Part shown: piece by piece, positions 1-9,005 of the stretch
Layout of the letters: each line of letters opens with the position of its first letter
Position numbering within the stretch: the first letter of the stretch is position 1
Source: Magnetospirillum sp. 64-120
GTDB taxonomy: Bacteria > Pseudomonadota > Alphaproteobacteria > Rhodospirillales > Magnetospirillaceae
DNA: 64,000 bases
Assembly: GCA_001898825.1 (NCBI GenBank)
Contig: MKVK01000046.1
Location: 124,001-188,000 of the forward strand
Direction: 5' to 3'
The notes under the pieces: model-generated
What the model was told of the DNA's origin: nothing
Database searches by the model: none
Seen by the model: only the letters and a program-made list of their open reading frames with translations
Made by a program: the position numbers and the translations under genes

Positions 1-64
1 CTGATGCGGATTCCGACGCCGGAGACAAAGAACTCAGGAACGAGGCGATTCTGCCAATTCCCAT
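1..64 (-). CDS. possible start of an unidentified protein (partial)
   Basis: On the minus strand an ATG at 64-62 opens a reading frame (MGIGRIASFLSSLSPASESAS) that stays open to the window edge. A GGGGTG stretch lies about eight bases upstream and could serve as ribosome binding site. It follows the helicase gene in the same direction. Only 21 codons are visible, so neither reality nor function can be judged. Bases 65-147 hold only a weak GGGCG/CGCCC hairpin near 83-95, perhaps a poor terminator for the helicase. Confidence 0.25.
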   Translation of the reverse strand, partial: MGIGRIASFLSSLSPASESAS

Positions 65-147
65 GAGTGACACCCCAAATTGCCGCCCTTTGGGCGCGTT
101 CAGGACCTACCCTGAATGGCCAGCATAGTCCAAATCCGCGCTCAACT

Positions 148-2607
148 TCAACGATTTGCGTCGCGTCGTTGCAGCAATATGGCGAATGGCGAGGTTGGAT
201 TTGCCTTGGTTTTAGGAGGCTTCCGAGATGTTGACTTGTTGCGGTCGGCCCGGCGCCATCCCTGGGGGGTGGTTTTCCAGCCCAGGCTGACCAACAGCTG
301 TTCCAATTGGGCCGGTGGCAGGCCGAGCATGGACGCCAAATCGCTTTCCAAGGCGAAACCCTGCGGATGGGTGCGGGCCAAGTCGCGCAATCGGGCGGTC
401 AGGCGTTCCTGGATATCCAGGCGCAGGGCGGTTTTTCCCAGGGGGCGGTAGCCCAAGGACCACCAGCCCCCCGCCGGCAGCAGATCGGCGTCCAGGCTGA
501 CCCGGCCAAAGGTCAGTTCGGGGATGGGGTGGCCGGCGTGGATGGCCCACAGCAGGCCGCGCAACTGTTGCGCGGCCGGTTTCAAAAGTGCGGGCATGAA
601 GACCGCATCCATGCCCACACGGACACCGCGAGAGGCCAGGACGCGGCGGTCGCCATCGCTCAGGCCGGCGATCTGGGCCTGGGCCTGGGCTCGGGGAACC
701 GATCCCAAGCCCTCGGCCAATTGGTGCAGCAAGCCACGCAAGGACCCTTGCACAGGGTCGGGAATGCGCAGGTGGCGGCACAACCCTTCCAACGCCCATG
801 CGACAAAACGGGTCAGGCGTTTGTGGATGCGGTCGCGCTGGGCCGGTTCCAGCAGGTCGCTGCCGATCACCTCGACTTGGGGGGACAGCGGCGCATGGCC
901 GGCAACCAACCTGCCCGCCACTTGCCCTTGCCACAGCAAGCGCCCTTGGCCGTCCAGGCGGAAATCGCCGTCGGGGGCCTGGCTGAGTTTTTCCACCCGG
1001 GCGGCGATTTCCGGTTTCAGCGACCGGCTGGCCGCCGCCAGCACCGCCTTGGCCGCCACCGCCCCTTCGGCGGCGTCGGCCAGGAAGGTGAAACCGTCCA
1101 GATGGCCGACGAACTGGCCTTCCACCATCACCTCGCCGGATCGCGCCACCGCCCCCAACAGGTCGTTTTCGTCGCGCATGGCGCGCACCAGCACCGAGGT
1201 GCGGCGGTCGATGAAGCGCTGGGTCAGGCTTTCATGCAGCGCGTCTGACAGTTTGTCCTCGATGGCGCGGCTGGCCGCCTGCCAATGGGCCGGGTCGGCC
1301 ACCCAGTCGCCGCGATGGGACACATAGGTCCAGGTGCGCACATGGGCGATACGGGCCAGCAGGGTGTCCATCTCGCCGTCGGTGCGGTCCAGCCGGGCCA
1401 GATGGTTGGCCAGCCAGTCGGTGGGCAGTTTGCGACCCTTGCCGCACAGGTGTTGGTAGATCTGCGACAGCAGGCGGGTGTGGGTGTCGGCCATCACCTT
1501 GCGGAAATCGGGGATTTGGCAGACGTCCCACAACAGTTTGACCCGTTCGGGGTGGTTGGCCAGCCGGGCGATGGATTCGTCCTTGGCCAGGATGGCGAGC
1601 GCCATTTGGTCGTCGGCGTCCCGCGCCCGGATCAGGCCCTTGCGGTCGGGGCGGCGATCCAGGCTGGCCAGTAAGGCCTCGACGGTGGCGAAGCGCAGGT
1701 CGGAATTGCGCCACGACAAAGCCGTTAGCGGCTGGAAGACGTGGTTTTCCACCGCGTCCACCACATCGGCGTCGATGCCCGGCACGTCCGCCGTGGTGCC
1801 GAAGGTGCCGTCGTTCATGTGGCGGCCGGCACGGCCGGCGATTTGGGCGATTTCGGTGGATTCCAGCGACCGGGGGGCGCGGCCGTCGAACTTCCTGAGG
1901 CCCGCAAAGGCCACATGGTCCACATCCATGTTCAGCCCCATGCCGATGGCGTCGGTGGCGACGATGTAATCCACCTCGCCGGCCTGATAAAGCCCGACCT
2001 GGGCGTTGCGGGTGCGGGGGCTCAGCGCCCCCAGAACCACGGCGGCGCCGCCCCGTTGCCGGCGCACATATTCGGCCATGGCATAGACTTCCGACGCCGA
2101 GAACGCCACCACGGCGGAACGCGGCGGCAGGCGGTTCAGTTTCTTGGGGCCGGAATAGGTCAGTTGCGACAGGCGCGGCCGGGTCGAGAACTCGACCCCC
2201 GACACCAGGCTGCGCAACAGCGGCTTGATGGTCTCGGCACCCAGGAACACGGTTTCCTCGGTGCCGCGGGCGTGCAGCAATCTATCGGTGAAGATGTGGC
2301 CGCGTTCCGGGTCGGCGCAAAGCTGGATTTCGTCCACCGCCAGAAAGGCGACGCGGCGGTCCAGCGGCATGGATTCAACCGTGCAGACGAACCAGCGCGG
2401 GCTGGCGGGGATGATCTTTTCCTCGCCGGTGATCAGGGCGACCTGACCCGCGCCTTTCAGTTTGAGGATGCGGTCATAGTTTTCCCGGGCCAGCAGGCGC
2501 AGGGGAAAGCCGATCATGCCGCTGGCATGGCCCAGCATGCGGTCCAGGGCGAAATGGGTCTTGCCGGTATTGGTCGGCCCCAGCACGGCCAGGATCCGGC
2601 CGGCCAT
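148..2607 (-). CDS. SUV3-like superfamily 2 helicase
   Basis: Predicted ATP-dependent RNA/DNA helicase of 819 residues, of the alphaproteobacterial family related to mitochondrial Suv3. The N-terminus carries a Walker A motif (GPTNTGKT, residues 10-17) and a DEIQ Walker B motif near residue 92. A helicase C-terminal half follows, with the motif VI-like stretch QIAGRAGR near residue 255. The remainder is a long family-specific C-terminal region ending in a basic tail rich in K, R, S and T. The ATG at 2607 lies four bases beyond the stop of the upstream queD gene, so the two are probably cotranscribed and translationally linked. A role in RNA turnover is known for Suv3 relatives, but the substrate here is inferred only. 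Confidence 0.85.
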   Translation of the reverse strand: MAGRILAVLGPTNTGKTHFALDRMLGHASGMIGFPLRLLARENYDRILKLKGAGQVALITGEEKIIPASPRWFVCTVESMPLDRRVAFLAVDEIQLCADPERGHIFTDRLLHARGTEETVFLGAETIKPLLRSLVSGVEFSTRPRLSQLTYSGPKKLNRLPPRSAVVAFSASEVYAMAEYVRRQRGGAAVVLGALSPRTRNAQVGLYQAGEVDYIVATDAIGMGLNMDVDHVAFAGLRKFDGRAPRSLESTEIAQIAGRAGRHMNDGTFGTTADVPGIDADVVDAVENHVFQPLTALSWRNSDLRFATVEALLASLDRRPDRKGLIRARDADDQMALAILAKDESIARLANHPERVKLLWDVCQIPDFRKVMADTHTRLLSQIYQHLCGKGRKLPTDWLANHLARLDRTDGEMDTLLARIAHVRTWTYVSHRGDWVADPAHWQAASRAIEDKLSDALHESLTQRFIDRRTSVLVRAMRDENDLLGAVARSGEVMVEGQFVGHLDGFTFLADAAEGAVAAKAVLAAASRSLKPEIAARVEKLSQAPDGDFRLDGQGRLLWQGQVAGRLVAGHAPLSPQVEVIGSDLLEPAQRDRIHKRLTRFVAWALEGLCRHLRIPDPVQGSLRGLLHQLAEGLGSVPRAQAQAQIAGLSDGDRRVLASRGVRVGMDAVFMPALLKPAAQQLRGLLWAIHAGHPIPELTFGRVSLDADLLPAGGWWSLGYRPLGKTALRLDIQERLTARLRDLARTHPQGFALESDLASMLGLPPAQLEQLLVSLGWKTTPQGWRRADRNKSTSRKPPKTKANPTSPFAILLQRRDANR

Positions 2608-2611
2608 GATT

Positions 2612-3142
2612 TTATTCCCCGTATTCGGCGGCGCAGTTGGGGGTTTCGAACACGCGCACCTGCAGCAGACGGGCGGCGCCGCCCGACCGTTCGCGCACCG
2701 GCCCCGACAATTTCACGTACCAATGCCGGGCCAGACATTCGGCGGTGGGCTGGAAGGGCACCACGCACAGTTTGGTTTTCATGCGGGTGTCGGTGGTCAC
2801 CGCTTCGCCGTTTTCGCGGACCTTGGTTTCCAGGGCGGCCAGCCATTCGGCGATTTCGCGGCCGGGCGGCGCGAACATGGTCAGCAGTTCCATGTCGGCC
2901 AGGGCGGCGATGAAACCATGGTCGCAGGGCTCGTCCACGGCGCGCAGCATTTCTTCCTTCAAGAAGCCGAAATCCAGAACCATGTCGGTCTGTTCGCCGT
3001 CATGGTGCAGGTCGCGGGCCTCGCACACCGCTTCGATGCCATAGCGATGGCCGTGGATATGACGGCACTTCGAGCCATGGGTCATGATGCGGTGGCCGGC
3101 ATCGATGTCGATGCGGCGCGAAATACGGTAAGGGGCGGACAT
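2612..3142 (-). CDS. queD: 6-carboxytetrahydropterin synthase-like (QueD family)
   Basis: Member of the QueD/PTPS family, which converts dihydroneopterin triphosphate to 6-carboxy-tetrahydropterin in queuosine and 7-deazaguanine synthesis. The zinc ligands are visible as His17 and the HxHGH cluster (His30, His32), and Cys26 is the likely catalytic cysteine. At 176 residues it is longer than the usual 120-140, because of an insertion in the middle and C-terminal parts. The start is taken at ATG 3142; the frame stays open further upstream, but that part lies inside queE. queE ends five bases before this start, so the two steps of the pathway form one operon, followed by the helicase. Confidence 0.85.
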   Translation of the reverse strand: MSAPYRISRRIDIDAGHRIMTHGSKCRHIHGHRYGIEAVCEARDLHHDGEQTDMVLDFGFLKEEMLRAVDEPCDHGFIAALADMELLTMFAPPGREIAEWLAALETKVRENGEAVTTDTRMKTKLCVVPFQPTAECLARHWYVKLSGPVRERSGGAARLLQVRVFETPNCAAEYGE

Positions 3143-3147
3143 GGTGA

Positions 3148-3768
3148 TTACGGGATTCCCAGCAACTTGTGTGTCTGCAAACTGAGCCGCCAGCGCGGAT
3201 GGGTCAAGCAGAACGAGATGGCCGCCTGGATATGGGCCGCCTGATCGGGTCCGTCCATGGGCTGGATGAAATAATGGCGGAAGGGCAAGCGTTCCAGGAC
3301 GCCCAGGTCGACGCCGTCCTGGGGCCACACCAGCTTGATTTCCTCGCCGGCCAGAACCTTCAGGGTGGTGCCGGCTTTCGGGCTGACGCAGACCCAGTCG
3401 ATGCCGGCGGGCAATTCCACCGTGCCGTTGCTTTCCACCGCGATCTCGAATCCCTGCTGATGCAGGGCCAGGACCAGGGCATCGTCCAGTTGCAGGCCGG
3501 GCTCGCCGCCGGTGACCACCACCAGCGGATGGCCGCCGGCGCCCTTGGGCCAATGGCTGGCGACGGTTTGGGCCAGACTTTCGGCGTCAGCGAATTTGTC
3601 GCCGCCGACGAAATCGGTGTCGCAGAACCGGCATTGGGCGGTTTCGCGATCTTCCTCGCGCCCGCTCCACAGATTGCAGCCACTAAAGCGCAGGAACACG
3701 GCGGCGCGGCCGGCTTGGCCGCCCTCGCCCTGCAGGGTGTAGAAGATTTCCTTGACCGTGTAGGCCAT
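3148..3768 (-). CDS. queE: 7-carboxy-7-deazaguanine synthase QueE
   Basis: Radical SAM enzyme of 206 residues that rearranges 6-carboxytetrahydropterin into 7-carboxy-7-deazaguanine, the step after QueD in queuosine synthesis. The N-terminus has the family signature YTLQGEGG, followed by an FSGCNLW segment. The iron-sulfur cysteines are Cys31, Cys46 and Cys49, giving the CX14CX2C spacing of the long-loop QueE type rather than the classical CX3CX2C. The TGGEP motif of radical SAM enzymes lies near residue 110. It is first in a queE-queD-helicase run. The start ATG at 3768 is preceded by GGAGGC, a fair ribosome binding site. Confidence 0.93.
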   Translation of the reverse strand: MAYTVKEIFYTLQGEGGQAGRAAVFLRFSGCNLWSGREEDRETAQCRFCDTDFVGGDKFADAESLAQTVASHWPKGAGGHPLVVVTGGEPGLQLDDALVLALHQQGFEIAVESNGTVELPAGIDWVCVSPKAGTTLKVLAGEEIKLVWPQDGVDLGVLERLPFRHYFIQPMDGPDQAAHIQAAISFCLTHPRWRLSLQTHKLLGIP

Positions 3769-3844
3769 GGCTGGGCCTCCGCCACGCTATCTTTTTTTAA
3801 GCCCGAGCGGCGACTGAGCCGCCCGGACCGGGCGCGCCACTGGC

Positions 3845-3873
3845 AAAAACTGACGTCGCATTTGCGACGTCAG
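3845..3873 (-). terminator. rho-independent terminator after the small conserved gene
   Basis: A perfect 11-bp stem (3850-3860 with 3863-3873) with a 2-base loop is followed, reading the minus strand, by a run of five T (3849-3845). The stem overlaps the stop codon of the 113-residue gene. It would end transcripts coming from the SPFH-nfeD-rsmE direction before they reach queE. Confidence 0.8.
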
Positions 3874-4211
3874 TGATCACTTCCGTGCAAGATGGCGGCG
3901 GCCGGGCCGACGTCGTAATTCTGACCTTCGACGGTCAGGGTGACGGCGTGCGGGAAGACGGCGCGGATCAGGCCCTTGCGTTCCAGGGCCACCCACACCG
4001 ACGGATTGGTCAGGCCCGAGGCGTCCTTGGTCATCGCCACCTTGTCGCCCACGTGGAAATGGTTGCCGTGGGGGCGCGGCAGGGTGGTCAGCAGCTTGTC
4101 GCCGTTGTCCTGGGTTTGGGCGGTCTCGGGGTGGCGGGCCAGTTCCTGGAACAGGACCAGGGTCTTCAGCTGCAAGGGGTTCAGCTTCAGCGGGTTTACT
4201 TTCGGCGGCAT
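3870..4211 (-). CDS. small conserved-looking protein of unknown function
   Basis: Encodes 113 residues from ATG 4211. I do not recognise the family. The N-terminus (residues 1-30) is rich in Lys, Leu and Asn-Pro repeats, beginning MPPKVNPLKLNPLQLK. The middle contains an HGNHFHVGDKV stretch and the C-terminus a short beta-rich part ending HGSDH. There is no signal peptide or membrane segment. The frame is consistent with neighbouring codon use, and a clear terminator overlaps the stop codon, which supports a real gene. It lies 31 bases after rsmE in the same direction and is probably the last gene of the SPFH-nfeD-rsmE unit. Confidence 0.7.
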   Translation of the reverse strand: MPPKVNPLKLNPLQLKTLVLFQELARHPETAQTQDNGDKLLTTLPRPHGNHFHVGDKVAMTKDASGLTNPSVWVALERKGLIRAVFPHAVTLTVEGQNYDVGPAAAILHGSDH

Positions 4212-4242
4212 CAACGGCTCTCCGGGGAATAGGGGGCCGGCA

Positions 4243-4980
4243 TTATGAAGCACGCGGGCCCAGCTTCCAATCCCCAACCAGCGCCTGGACCACCGACAGG
4301 GCGGCGATGGCGGCGGTTTCGGCGCGCAGGATGCGCGGCCCCAGGGAAATCGGCACGGCAAAGGGCAGGCGGGCCAAAAGCGCCCGTTCGGTGTTGTCGA
4401 AGCCGCCTTCCGGGCCGACCAGCACCGCCAGCTTGCCCGGGGCCATGCCGGCAAGGGCGGTGGCGATGGGTTGTCCTGCCCCGCTTTCATCCAGGAACAA
4501 GAGCGGCCGTTCGGCATCCCAGCCGGCCAATACTTTATCCAAGGCGGCGGGCTCGGCCATCTCGGGGATGGTCAGGCGTTCGCATTGCTCGGCCGCTTCC
4601 ACCATGTTGGCGGCCAGCCGTTCGGTGTTGACCCGGCTCATCACCGTGCGGCGGGTGAACACCGGCCACAGGCGGCTGACACCCAGTTCGGCGGCCTTTT
4701 CCGCCACCAGATCGACCCGGTCCTTCTTGATGGGCGCCGCCAGCAGCCACAGATCGGGCTCGGGGGTCTGCGGGCGGGTCTGGCTATGGACATGGATGGC
4801 AACGCCGGATTTCGCCACTTTTTGCAAACTGGCCGTCCATTCGCCGTCGCGGCCGTTGAACAGGGCGATGGCTTCGCCCTCTTTCAGCCGCATGACATTG
4901 GCCAGATAATGGGACTGGTCCTTGTCCAGCACGATACCGGACTCGGCGGACAGGTCGTTGGGGACGAACAAGCGGATCAC
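4243..4980 (-). CDS. rsmE: 16S rRNA m3U1498 methyltransferase RsmE
   Basis: SPOUT-class methyltransferase (245 residues) that methylates N3 of U1498 in 16S rRNA, using S-adenosylmethionine. The N-terminal PUA-like part begins IRLFVPNDL. The C-terminal trefoil-knot motifs are clear: LVGPEGGFDNTE and SLGPRILRAETAAIAAL. The start is chosen at GTG 4980, which overlaps the nfeD stop by four bases (GTGA); the longer upstream frame runs inside nfeD and is not needed by the family. Translational coupling to nfeD is likely, although the functions are unrelated. Confidence 0.93.
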   Translation of the reverse strand: MIRLFVPNDLSAESGIVLDKDQSHYLANVMRLKEGEAIALFNGRDGEWTASLQKVAKSGVAIHVHSQTRPQTPEPDLWLLAAPIKKDRVDLVAEKAAELGVSRLWPVFTRRTVMSRVNTERLAANMVEAAEQCERLTIPEMAEPAALDKVLAGWDAERPLLFLDESGAGQPIATALAGMAPGKLAVLVGPEGGFDNTERALLARLPFAVPISLGPRILRAETAAIAALSVVQALVGDWKLGPRAS

Positions 4981-5417
4981 GACAGGGGTTCCACCTTCAA
5001 CACGATGCCGTCGGCATCCACCACGCGGACCTTGGCCCCGGTGGGCAGGTCGGGGCCGGCCACCTTCCAGGTGGTGTCGCCCAGCTTCATGCGGCCATAG
5101 CCGTCCAGGATGGGGGTGTCCAGGGTGTGGACGCTGCCCACCAACTGGGCGGCGCGCTTGTTCAACAGCGGCGCTTGGCTTTGCGGTTCCTTCAGCTTGG
5201 CGTAAAGCCGCCGTCCGGCCACCGCCACCAGGACGGTGAGGACGGCGAAGATCACCGCGTGGATTTCCCAACCTAAGGACGGCGCCATATAGGCCACCAT
5301 GCCGGTGACGAAGGCGGCGATGCCGGGCCACAGCAGATAGGTGCCGGGGACCACCGCCTCGGCGCCGATCAGCACCACCCCGGCGACCAGCCAGTGCCAG
5401 AACACCGGGGTCATCAT
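4977..5417 (-). CDS. NfeD-like membrane protein
   Basis: Short NfeD-family protein of 146 residues with two to three N-terminal membrane helices (about residues 8-25, 28-46 and 50-68). The C-terminal soluble part is an OB-fold ([13 protein letters not shown]... to the end), typical of NfeD partners. Such proteins pair with SPFH/stomatin proteins, and here the SPFH gene lies directly upstream with a 4-base ATGA overlap. The pair probably forms a membrane microdomain complex in the inner membrane. The role is inferred from family and linkage. Confidence 0.88.
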   Translation of the reverse strand: MMTPVFWHWLVAGVVLIGAEAVVPGTYLLWPGIAAFVTGMVAYMAPSLGWEIHAVIFAVLTVLVAVAGRRLYAKLKEPQSQAPLLNKRAAQLVGSVHTLDTPILDGYGRMKLGDTTWKVAGPDLPTGAKVRVVDADGIVLKVEPLS

Positions 5418-6373
5418 TTATCCCCGGTGTTGGGCAAGGTGGTGCGGCGCGTCGGCGAGGAATTGGCGGCCAGGGCGTCCTTGGCGATCTCGGCGATGCC
5501 GGCCACCGCGCCGATGATGCCCGACGCCTCCAGCGGCATCATGATCAGTTTCTGGTTGGGGGCCGACGCCACTTTTTCCAGGGCCCCCACATAACGCTGG
5601 GCGATGAAGTAGTTTACCGCCACCGATTCGCCGCCGGCCACCGCTTGGGACACCACGTCCACCGCCTTGGCCTCGGCCTCGGCTTCGCGTTCGCGGGCCT
5701 CGGCATCGCGGAAGGCGGCTTCGCGCCGGCCTTCGGCGGCCAGGATCTGGGCCTGCTTCTGGCCTTCGGCTTTCAGAACTTCCGCCTGTTTCAGGCCCTC
5801 GGCCTCCAGGATCGCGGCGCGCTTGTCGCGCTCGGCCTTCATCTGTCGGGCCATGGCGTCCACCAGATCGCGCGGCGGCGCGATGTCCTTGATCTCGATG
5901 CGGGTGACCTTGACCCCCCAGGGCTGGGTGGCTTCGTCCACCACCGACAGCAGCTTGGTGTTGATCTGGTCGCGCTGGCTCAACAGTTCGTCCAGGTCCA
6001 TGCCGCCCATCACGGTGCGGATGTTGGTCATGATCAGGTTCAGGATGGCGACCTGCAGATGCGCCACTTCGTAAGCCGCCCGCGCCGTGTCCAGCACCTG
6101 GAAGAACACCACCCCGTCCACGGTGACCATGGCGTTGTCGCGGGTGATGATTTCCTGGCTGGGGACGTCGAGGACCTGCTCCATGACGTTCAACTGACGG
6201 CCGATACGGTCCACCAGGGGGATGATCAGATGCAGGCCCGGCGACAGGGTCCGGGTATAGCGGCCGAAACGCTCGACGGTGAATTCAAAGCCCTGCGGCA
6301 CCACCTTGATGCCCAGGAACACCAAAATCAGACCCAGCACCACCAAGGCCAGGGCGAAAACCGCCAGATCCAT
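5414..6373 (-). CDS. SPFH/band-7 membrane protein (QmcA-like)
   Basis: Protein of 319 residues with one N-terminal membrane anchor (about residues 3-22), an SPFH domain (about 25-190: [20 protein letters not shown]...) and an Ala/Glu-rich coiled coil (about 190-260) in which [18 protein letters not shown]-like repeats are visible. This is the stomatin/QmcA arrangement: a scaffold for membrane proteases and microdomains, probably oligomeric. The start ATG at 6373 has an AGGGGGA ribosome binding site; the longer upstream frame has no membrane-anchor logic and is rejected. It is followed by its NfeD partner with a 4-base overlap. Confidence 0.9.
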   Translation of the reverse strand: MDLAVFALALVVLGLILVFLGIKVVPQGFEFTVERFGRYTRTLSPGLHLIIPLVDRIGRQLNVMEQVLDVPSQEIITRDNAMVTVDGVVFFQVLDTARAAYEVAHLQVAILNLIMTNIRTVMGGMDLDELLSQRDQINTKLLSVVDEATQPWGVKVTRIEIKDIAPPRDLVDAMARQMKAERDKRAAILEAEGLKQAEVLKAEGQKQAQILAAEGRREAAFRDAEAREREAEAEAKAVDVVSQAVAGGESVAVNYFIAQRYVGALEKVASAPNQKLIMMPLEASGIIGAVAGIAEIAKDALAANSSPTRRTTLPNTGDK

Positions 6374-6488
6374 GGCATCCCCCTTTGGTTGCGTCGGAAA
6401 CCAGCATAGCGCCGCCCGCCCCCGTTGTCGTTGACCAAGTGGTGGGGCCAGGGCATAACCCATGGACGATTGGCGACGGGAAGGCAGC

Positions 6489-7481
6489 ATGCAGCGCATC
6501 GGCATCATCGGGGCTGGGGCATGGGGAACGGCACTGGCGGTGGCGGCGCGGCGCGCCGGCCGCGACGTGGTGATCTGGGCTCATGAACCCGATGTGGCGG
6601 CGACCATCAACGCCACCCGCCGCAACAGCACCTATCTGCCCGACGTGCACCTGGATTGCTGCATCCGCGCCACCACCGACCTGGCCGCGGTGACCGCCTG
6701 CGACGCCGTGCTGTTGGTGACCCCGGCGCAGCATTTGCGCCCGACTCTGAAGGCCGTCGCCCCCCTTTGGCGCCCCGGCGTGCCGGCGGTGCTGTGCTGC
6801 AAGGGCATCGAGCAGGGCACCGACTGCATGATGACCGAAGTGGCCGAGGCGGAACTGCCCGGCCAGCCCATCGCCGTGCTGTCGGGACCGACTTTTGCCA
6901 TCGAAGTGGCACGCGGCCTGCCGACCGCCGTCACCTTGGCCTGTTCGGACAAGGCGTTGGGCGAGGCTTTGGTTCAGGCCCTGGGGGCTCAGACCTTCCG
7001 TCCTTATCTGTCGTCCGATCTGGTCGGCGCCGAAATCGGTGGTGCGGTCAAGAACGTGCTGGCCATCGCCTGCGGTATCGTCGAGGGCCGTGGCTACGGC
7101 GACAACGCGCGGGCCGCGCTGATTACCCGGGGGCTGGCGGAAATGACCCGTCTGGCGCTGGCCAAGGGGGGGCGGGCGGAAACCCTGATGGGGTTGTCGG
7201 GCATGGGCGACCTGATCCTGACCGCGTCATCGGTGCAGTCGCGCAATTATTCCCTGGGCCTGCACCTGGGGCAGGGCCGGGCCTTGGCCGACATCCTGGC
7301 CGAGCGCAAGGCGGTGACCGAAGGTGTGTGGTCGGCCGGCGCGGTGGTGGACATGGCAAGCCGTCTGGGGATCGAGATGCCCATCTCGGCCGCCGTGGAC
7401 GCGGTGCTGAACCGGGGGCAACCCCTGGACGACGCCATCACCGACCTGTTGTCGCGCCCGTTCAAGCTGGAAACCCGCTAA
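6489..7481 (+). CDS. gpsA: NAD(P)H-dependent glycerol-3-phosphate dehydrogenase
   Basis: Cytosolic enzyme of 330 residues that reduces dihydroxyacetone phosphate to sn-glycerol-3-phosphate for phospholipid synthesis. The Rossmann motif [10 protein letters not shown] lies at residues 7-16, and the catalytic lysine lies in the segment [11 protein letters not shown] near residue 188. The start ATG at 6489 is preferred because [13 protein letters not shown] is the usual N-terminus and a GGGAAGG ribosome binding site precedes it; an upstream ATG at 6462 would add nine residues. It is divergent from the SPFH gene and heads a run with two YciI-like genes. Confidence 0.95.
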   Translation: MQRIGIIGAGAWGTALAVAARRAGRDVVIWAHEPDVAATINATRRNSTYLPDVHLDCCIRATTDLAAVTACDAVLLVTPAQHLRPTLKAVAPLWRPGVPAVLCCKGIEQGTDCMMTEVAEAELPGQPIAVLSGPTFAIEVARGLPTAVTLACSDKALGEALVQALGAQTFRPYLSSDLVGAEIGGAVKNVLAIACGIVEGRGYGDNARAALITRGLAEMTRLALAKGGRAETLMGLSGMGDLILTASSVQSRNYSLGLHLGQGRALADILAERKAVTEGVWSAGAVVDMASRLGIEMPISAAVDAVLNRGQPLDDAITDLLSRPFKLETR

Positions 7482-7496
7482 CCGGAGAGCCCGCAC

Positions 7497-7778
7497 ATGG
7501 CCCTTTACATCATCACCTGCGTCGACAAGCCCGATTCCCTGGATCTGCGCTTGGCCACCCGTCAGGCCCATCTGGACTACGCCAAGAACTGGGTCGACCG
7601 CATGCTGGTGGGCGGGCCGCTGCTGTCCGACGACGGCCAGACCATGCAAGGCTCGATGCTGATCCTGGATTTGGACGACCCGGCCCAGATCGACGATTAT
7701 CTGGCCAATGACCCTTACAACCAGGCCGGCCTGTTCGAAAGCGTGACGGTTCGTCGCTACAAGAAGATGCTGCCTTAA
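7497..7778 (+). CDS. YciI-like protein, copy 1
   Basis: A 93-residue protein of the YciI/ferredoxin-like-fold family (DUF1330/YCII type): MALYIITCVDKPDSLDLR..., with the conserved pattern R-x2-H-L-x-Y in the first third and VRRYKK at the end. YciI proteins are small dimers with a suspected dehydrochlorinase-like active site; no function is established. It starts 15 bases after gpsA. The next gene is a close paralogue (shared DKP, AHL, AGLFESVTVRRYKK), so this is a tandem duplication. Confidence 0.85.
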   Translation: MALYIITCVDKPDSLDLRLATRQAHLDYAKNWVDRMLVGGPLLSDDGQTMQGSMLILDLDDPAQIDDYLANDPYNQAGLFESVTVRRYKKMLP

Positions 7779-7792
7779 TCGGAGATCGAGGA

Positions 7793-8077
7793 ATGACCCA
7801 ATACGCCATCATCTGCATCGACAAGCCGGGCTCGGGCGACATCCGTCTGGCCAACCGCGCCGCCCATCTGGAATGCCTGAAGGCCTTGGGTGACCGTCTG
7901 GTGCTGGCCGGTCCCTTCCTGTCGGAAGACGGCGAAGCCATGCAGGGAAGCCTGCTGGTCATCGACTTCGACGACCGCGCTGGCGTCGACGCCTTTCTGG
8001 CGGCCGAGCCCTATGCCCTGGCCGGCCTGTTCGAAAGCGTTACCGTGCGCCGCTACAAGAAGGTCCTGCCGGTATGA
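7793..8077 (+). CDS. YciI-like protein, copy 2
   Basis: A 94-residue paralogue of the preceding gene. The His-Leu pair (AAHLECLK), the GPFLSEDGEAMQGS segment and the identical C-terminal AGLFESVTVRRYKK show the relation. It begins 14 bases after copy 1, with a GGAGATCGAGG ribosome binding site, and overlaps the EVE gene by four bases (ATGA). It probably works as a homodimer or as a heterodimer with copy 1, which is inference. The Tyr of copy 1 (HLDYAK) is Cys here (HLECLK), a possible functional difference. Confidence 0.85.
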   Translation: MTQYAIICIDKPGSGDIRLANRAAHLECLKALGDRLVLAGPFLSEDGEAMQGSLLVIDFDDRAGVDAFLAAEPYALAGLFESVTVRRYKKVLPV

Positions 8078-8487
8078 AATATTGGCTGGTCAAGTCGGAA
8101 CCCGGCGCCTGGTCGTGGGACGACCAGGTGCGCGAAGCCGTCACCGCCTGGACCGGGGTGCGCAATTACCAGGCCAGCAATTTCCTGAAGGCCATGAAGG
8201 TCGGCGACCGCTGCTTTTTCTATCACTCGGTGGATGAAAAGCGCATCGTCGGCATCGTCGAGGTGGTCAAGGAAGCTTATGTCGACCCCACCGCCGACGA
8301 CCCGCGTTGGGTCTGTCCCGACCTGAAGGCGGTGTGCCCGGTGGTCACCCCGGTCACCCTGGCCCAGATCAAGGCCGAACCCCGCTTGGCCGAACTGCCG
8401 CTGATCCGCCAGTCGCGGCTGTCGGTGATGCCCATCGACGGCGAATCCTGGGCCATCATCTGCGCCATGGCCGGGGTGGCGCCGTGA
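8074..8487 (+). CDS. EVE domain protein (thymocyte nuclear protein-like)
   Basis: An EVE/PUA-superfold protein of 137 residues, recognised by MKYWLVKSEP...WSWDDQ, VRNYQASNFLKAMKVGD and FFYHSVDEKRIVGIVEVVKEAY. EVE domains bind modified bases in DNA or RNA; bacterial single-domain forms are widespread but their target is unknown. It overlaps the YciI gene before it and the Rieske gene after it by four bases each, so all four small genes are translationally coupled. Confidence 0.9.
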   Translation: MKYWLVKSEPGAWSWDDQVREAVTAWTGVRNYQASNFLKAMKVGDRCFFYHSVDEKRIVGIVEVVKEAYVDPTADDPRWVCPDLKAVCPVVTPVTLAQIKAEPRLAELPLIRQSRLSVMPIDGESWAIICAMAGVAP

Positions 8488-8819
8488 TCTTGTGTTCCTT
8501 TGACGACCTGGACGATCCGGGCGCCAAGGGGCCTTTCACCGTCGAACTTCCCGACGGCCCGCGCAAGATTTTCCTGGTCCGTTACGACGGACAGGTGCGG
8601 GCCTATCTGGATTCCTGCCCGCATCTGTTCGTGCCGCTGGAAATGGAAGACGACAAGTTCCTGGACATGACCGGAACCGAGATCATGTGCTCGGTTCACG
8701 CCGCCCGTTTCGACCCGTTGACCGGGGGCTGCGTGTGGGGGCCGTGCCTGGGCCGCCAGTTGACGCCGGTGGCGGTGGCGGTGGTCGATGGCCGGGTGGT
8801 CCTGGAAAACCCCCAATAA
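8484..8819 (+). CDS. small Rieske [2Fe-2S] protein
   Basis: A 111-residue single-domain Rieske ferredoxin. The cluster ligands are visible as Cys-Pro-His (CPHLFVPLE, around residue 35) and Cys-x2-His (CSVHAARFD, around residue 62), followed by the usual GGCVWGPC segment. It starts at GTG 8484, overlapping the EVE stop by four bases; a longer upstream frame lies inside the EVE gene. Such proteins deliver electrons to oxygenases, but no oxygenase is adjacent, so its partner is unknown. Confidence 0.88.
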   Translation: MILCSFDDLDDPGAKGPFTVELPDGPRKIFLVRYDGQVRAYLDSCPHLFVPLEMEDDKFLDMTGTEIMCSVHAARFDPLTGGCVWGPCLGRQLTPVAVAVVDGRVVLENPQ

Positions 8820-9005
8820 TTTCATCACTGTGTCACATCGTTGCGCGATTGTGGCTTAAAAGAATCGGATCATTGCGCGGCGGGGGTTGAGTCGGCGCTT
8901 GAATCTGACCATAATTCGCCAGCATCGGGGAAACTGTGCCGCGCCGCCCTGCAATGGGGAAAGGCGTCAACCAAACGAAACATAATATTTGGGAGACAAC
9001 CTGAC

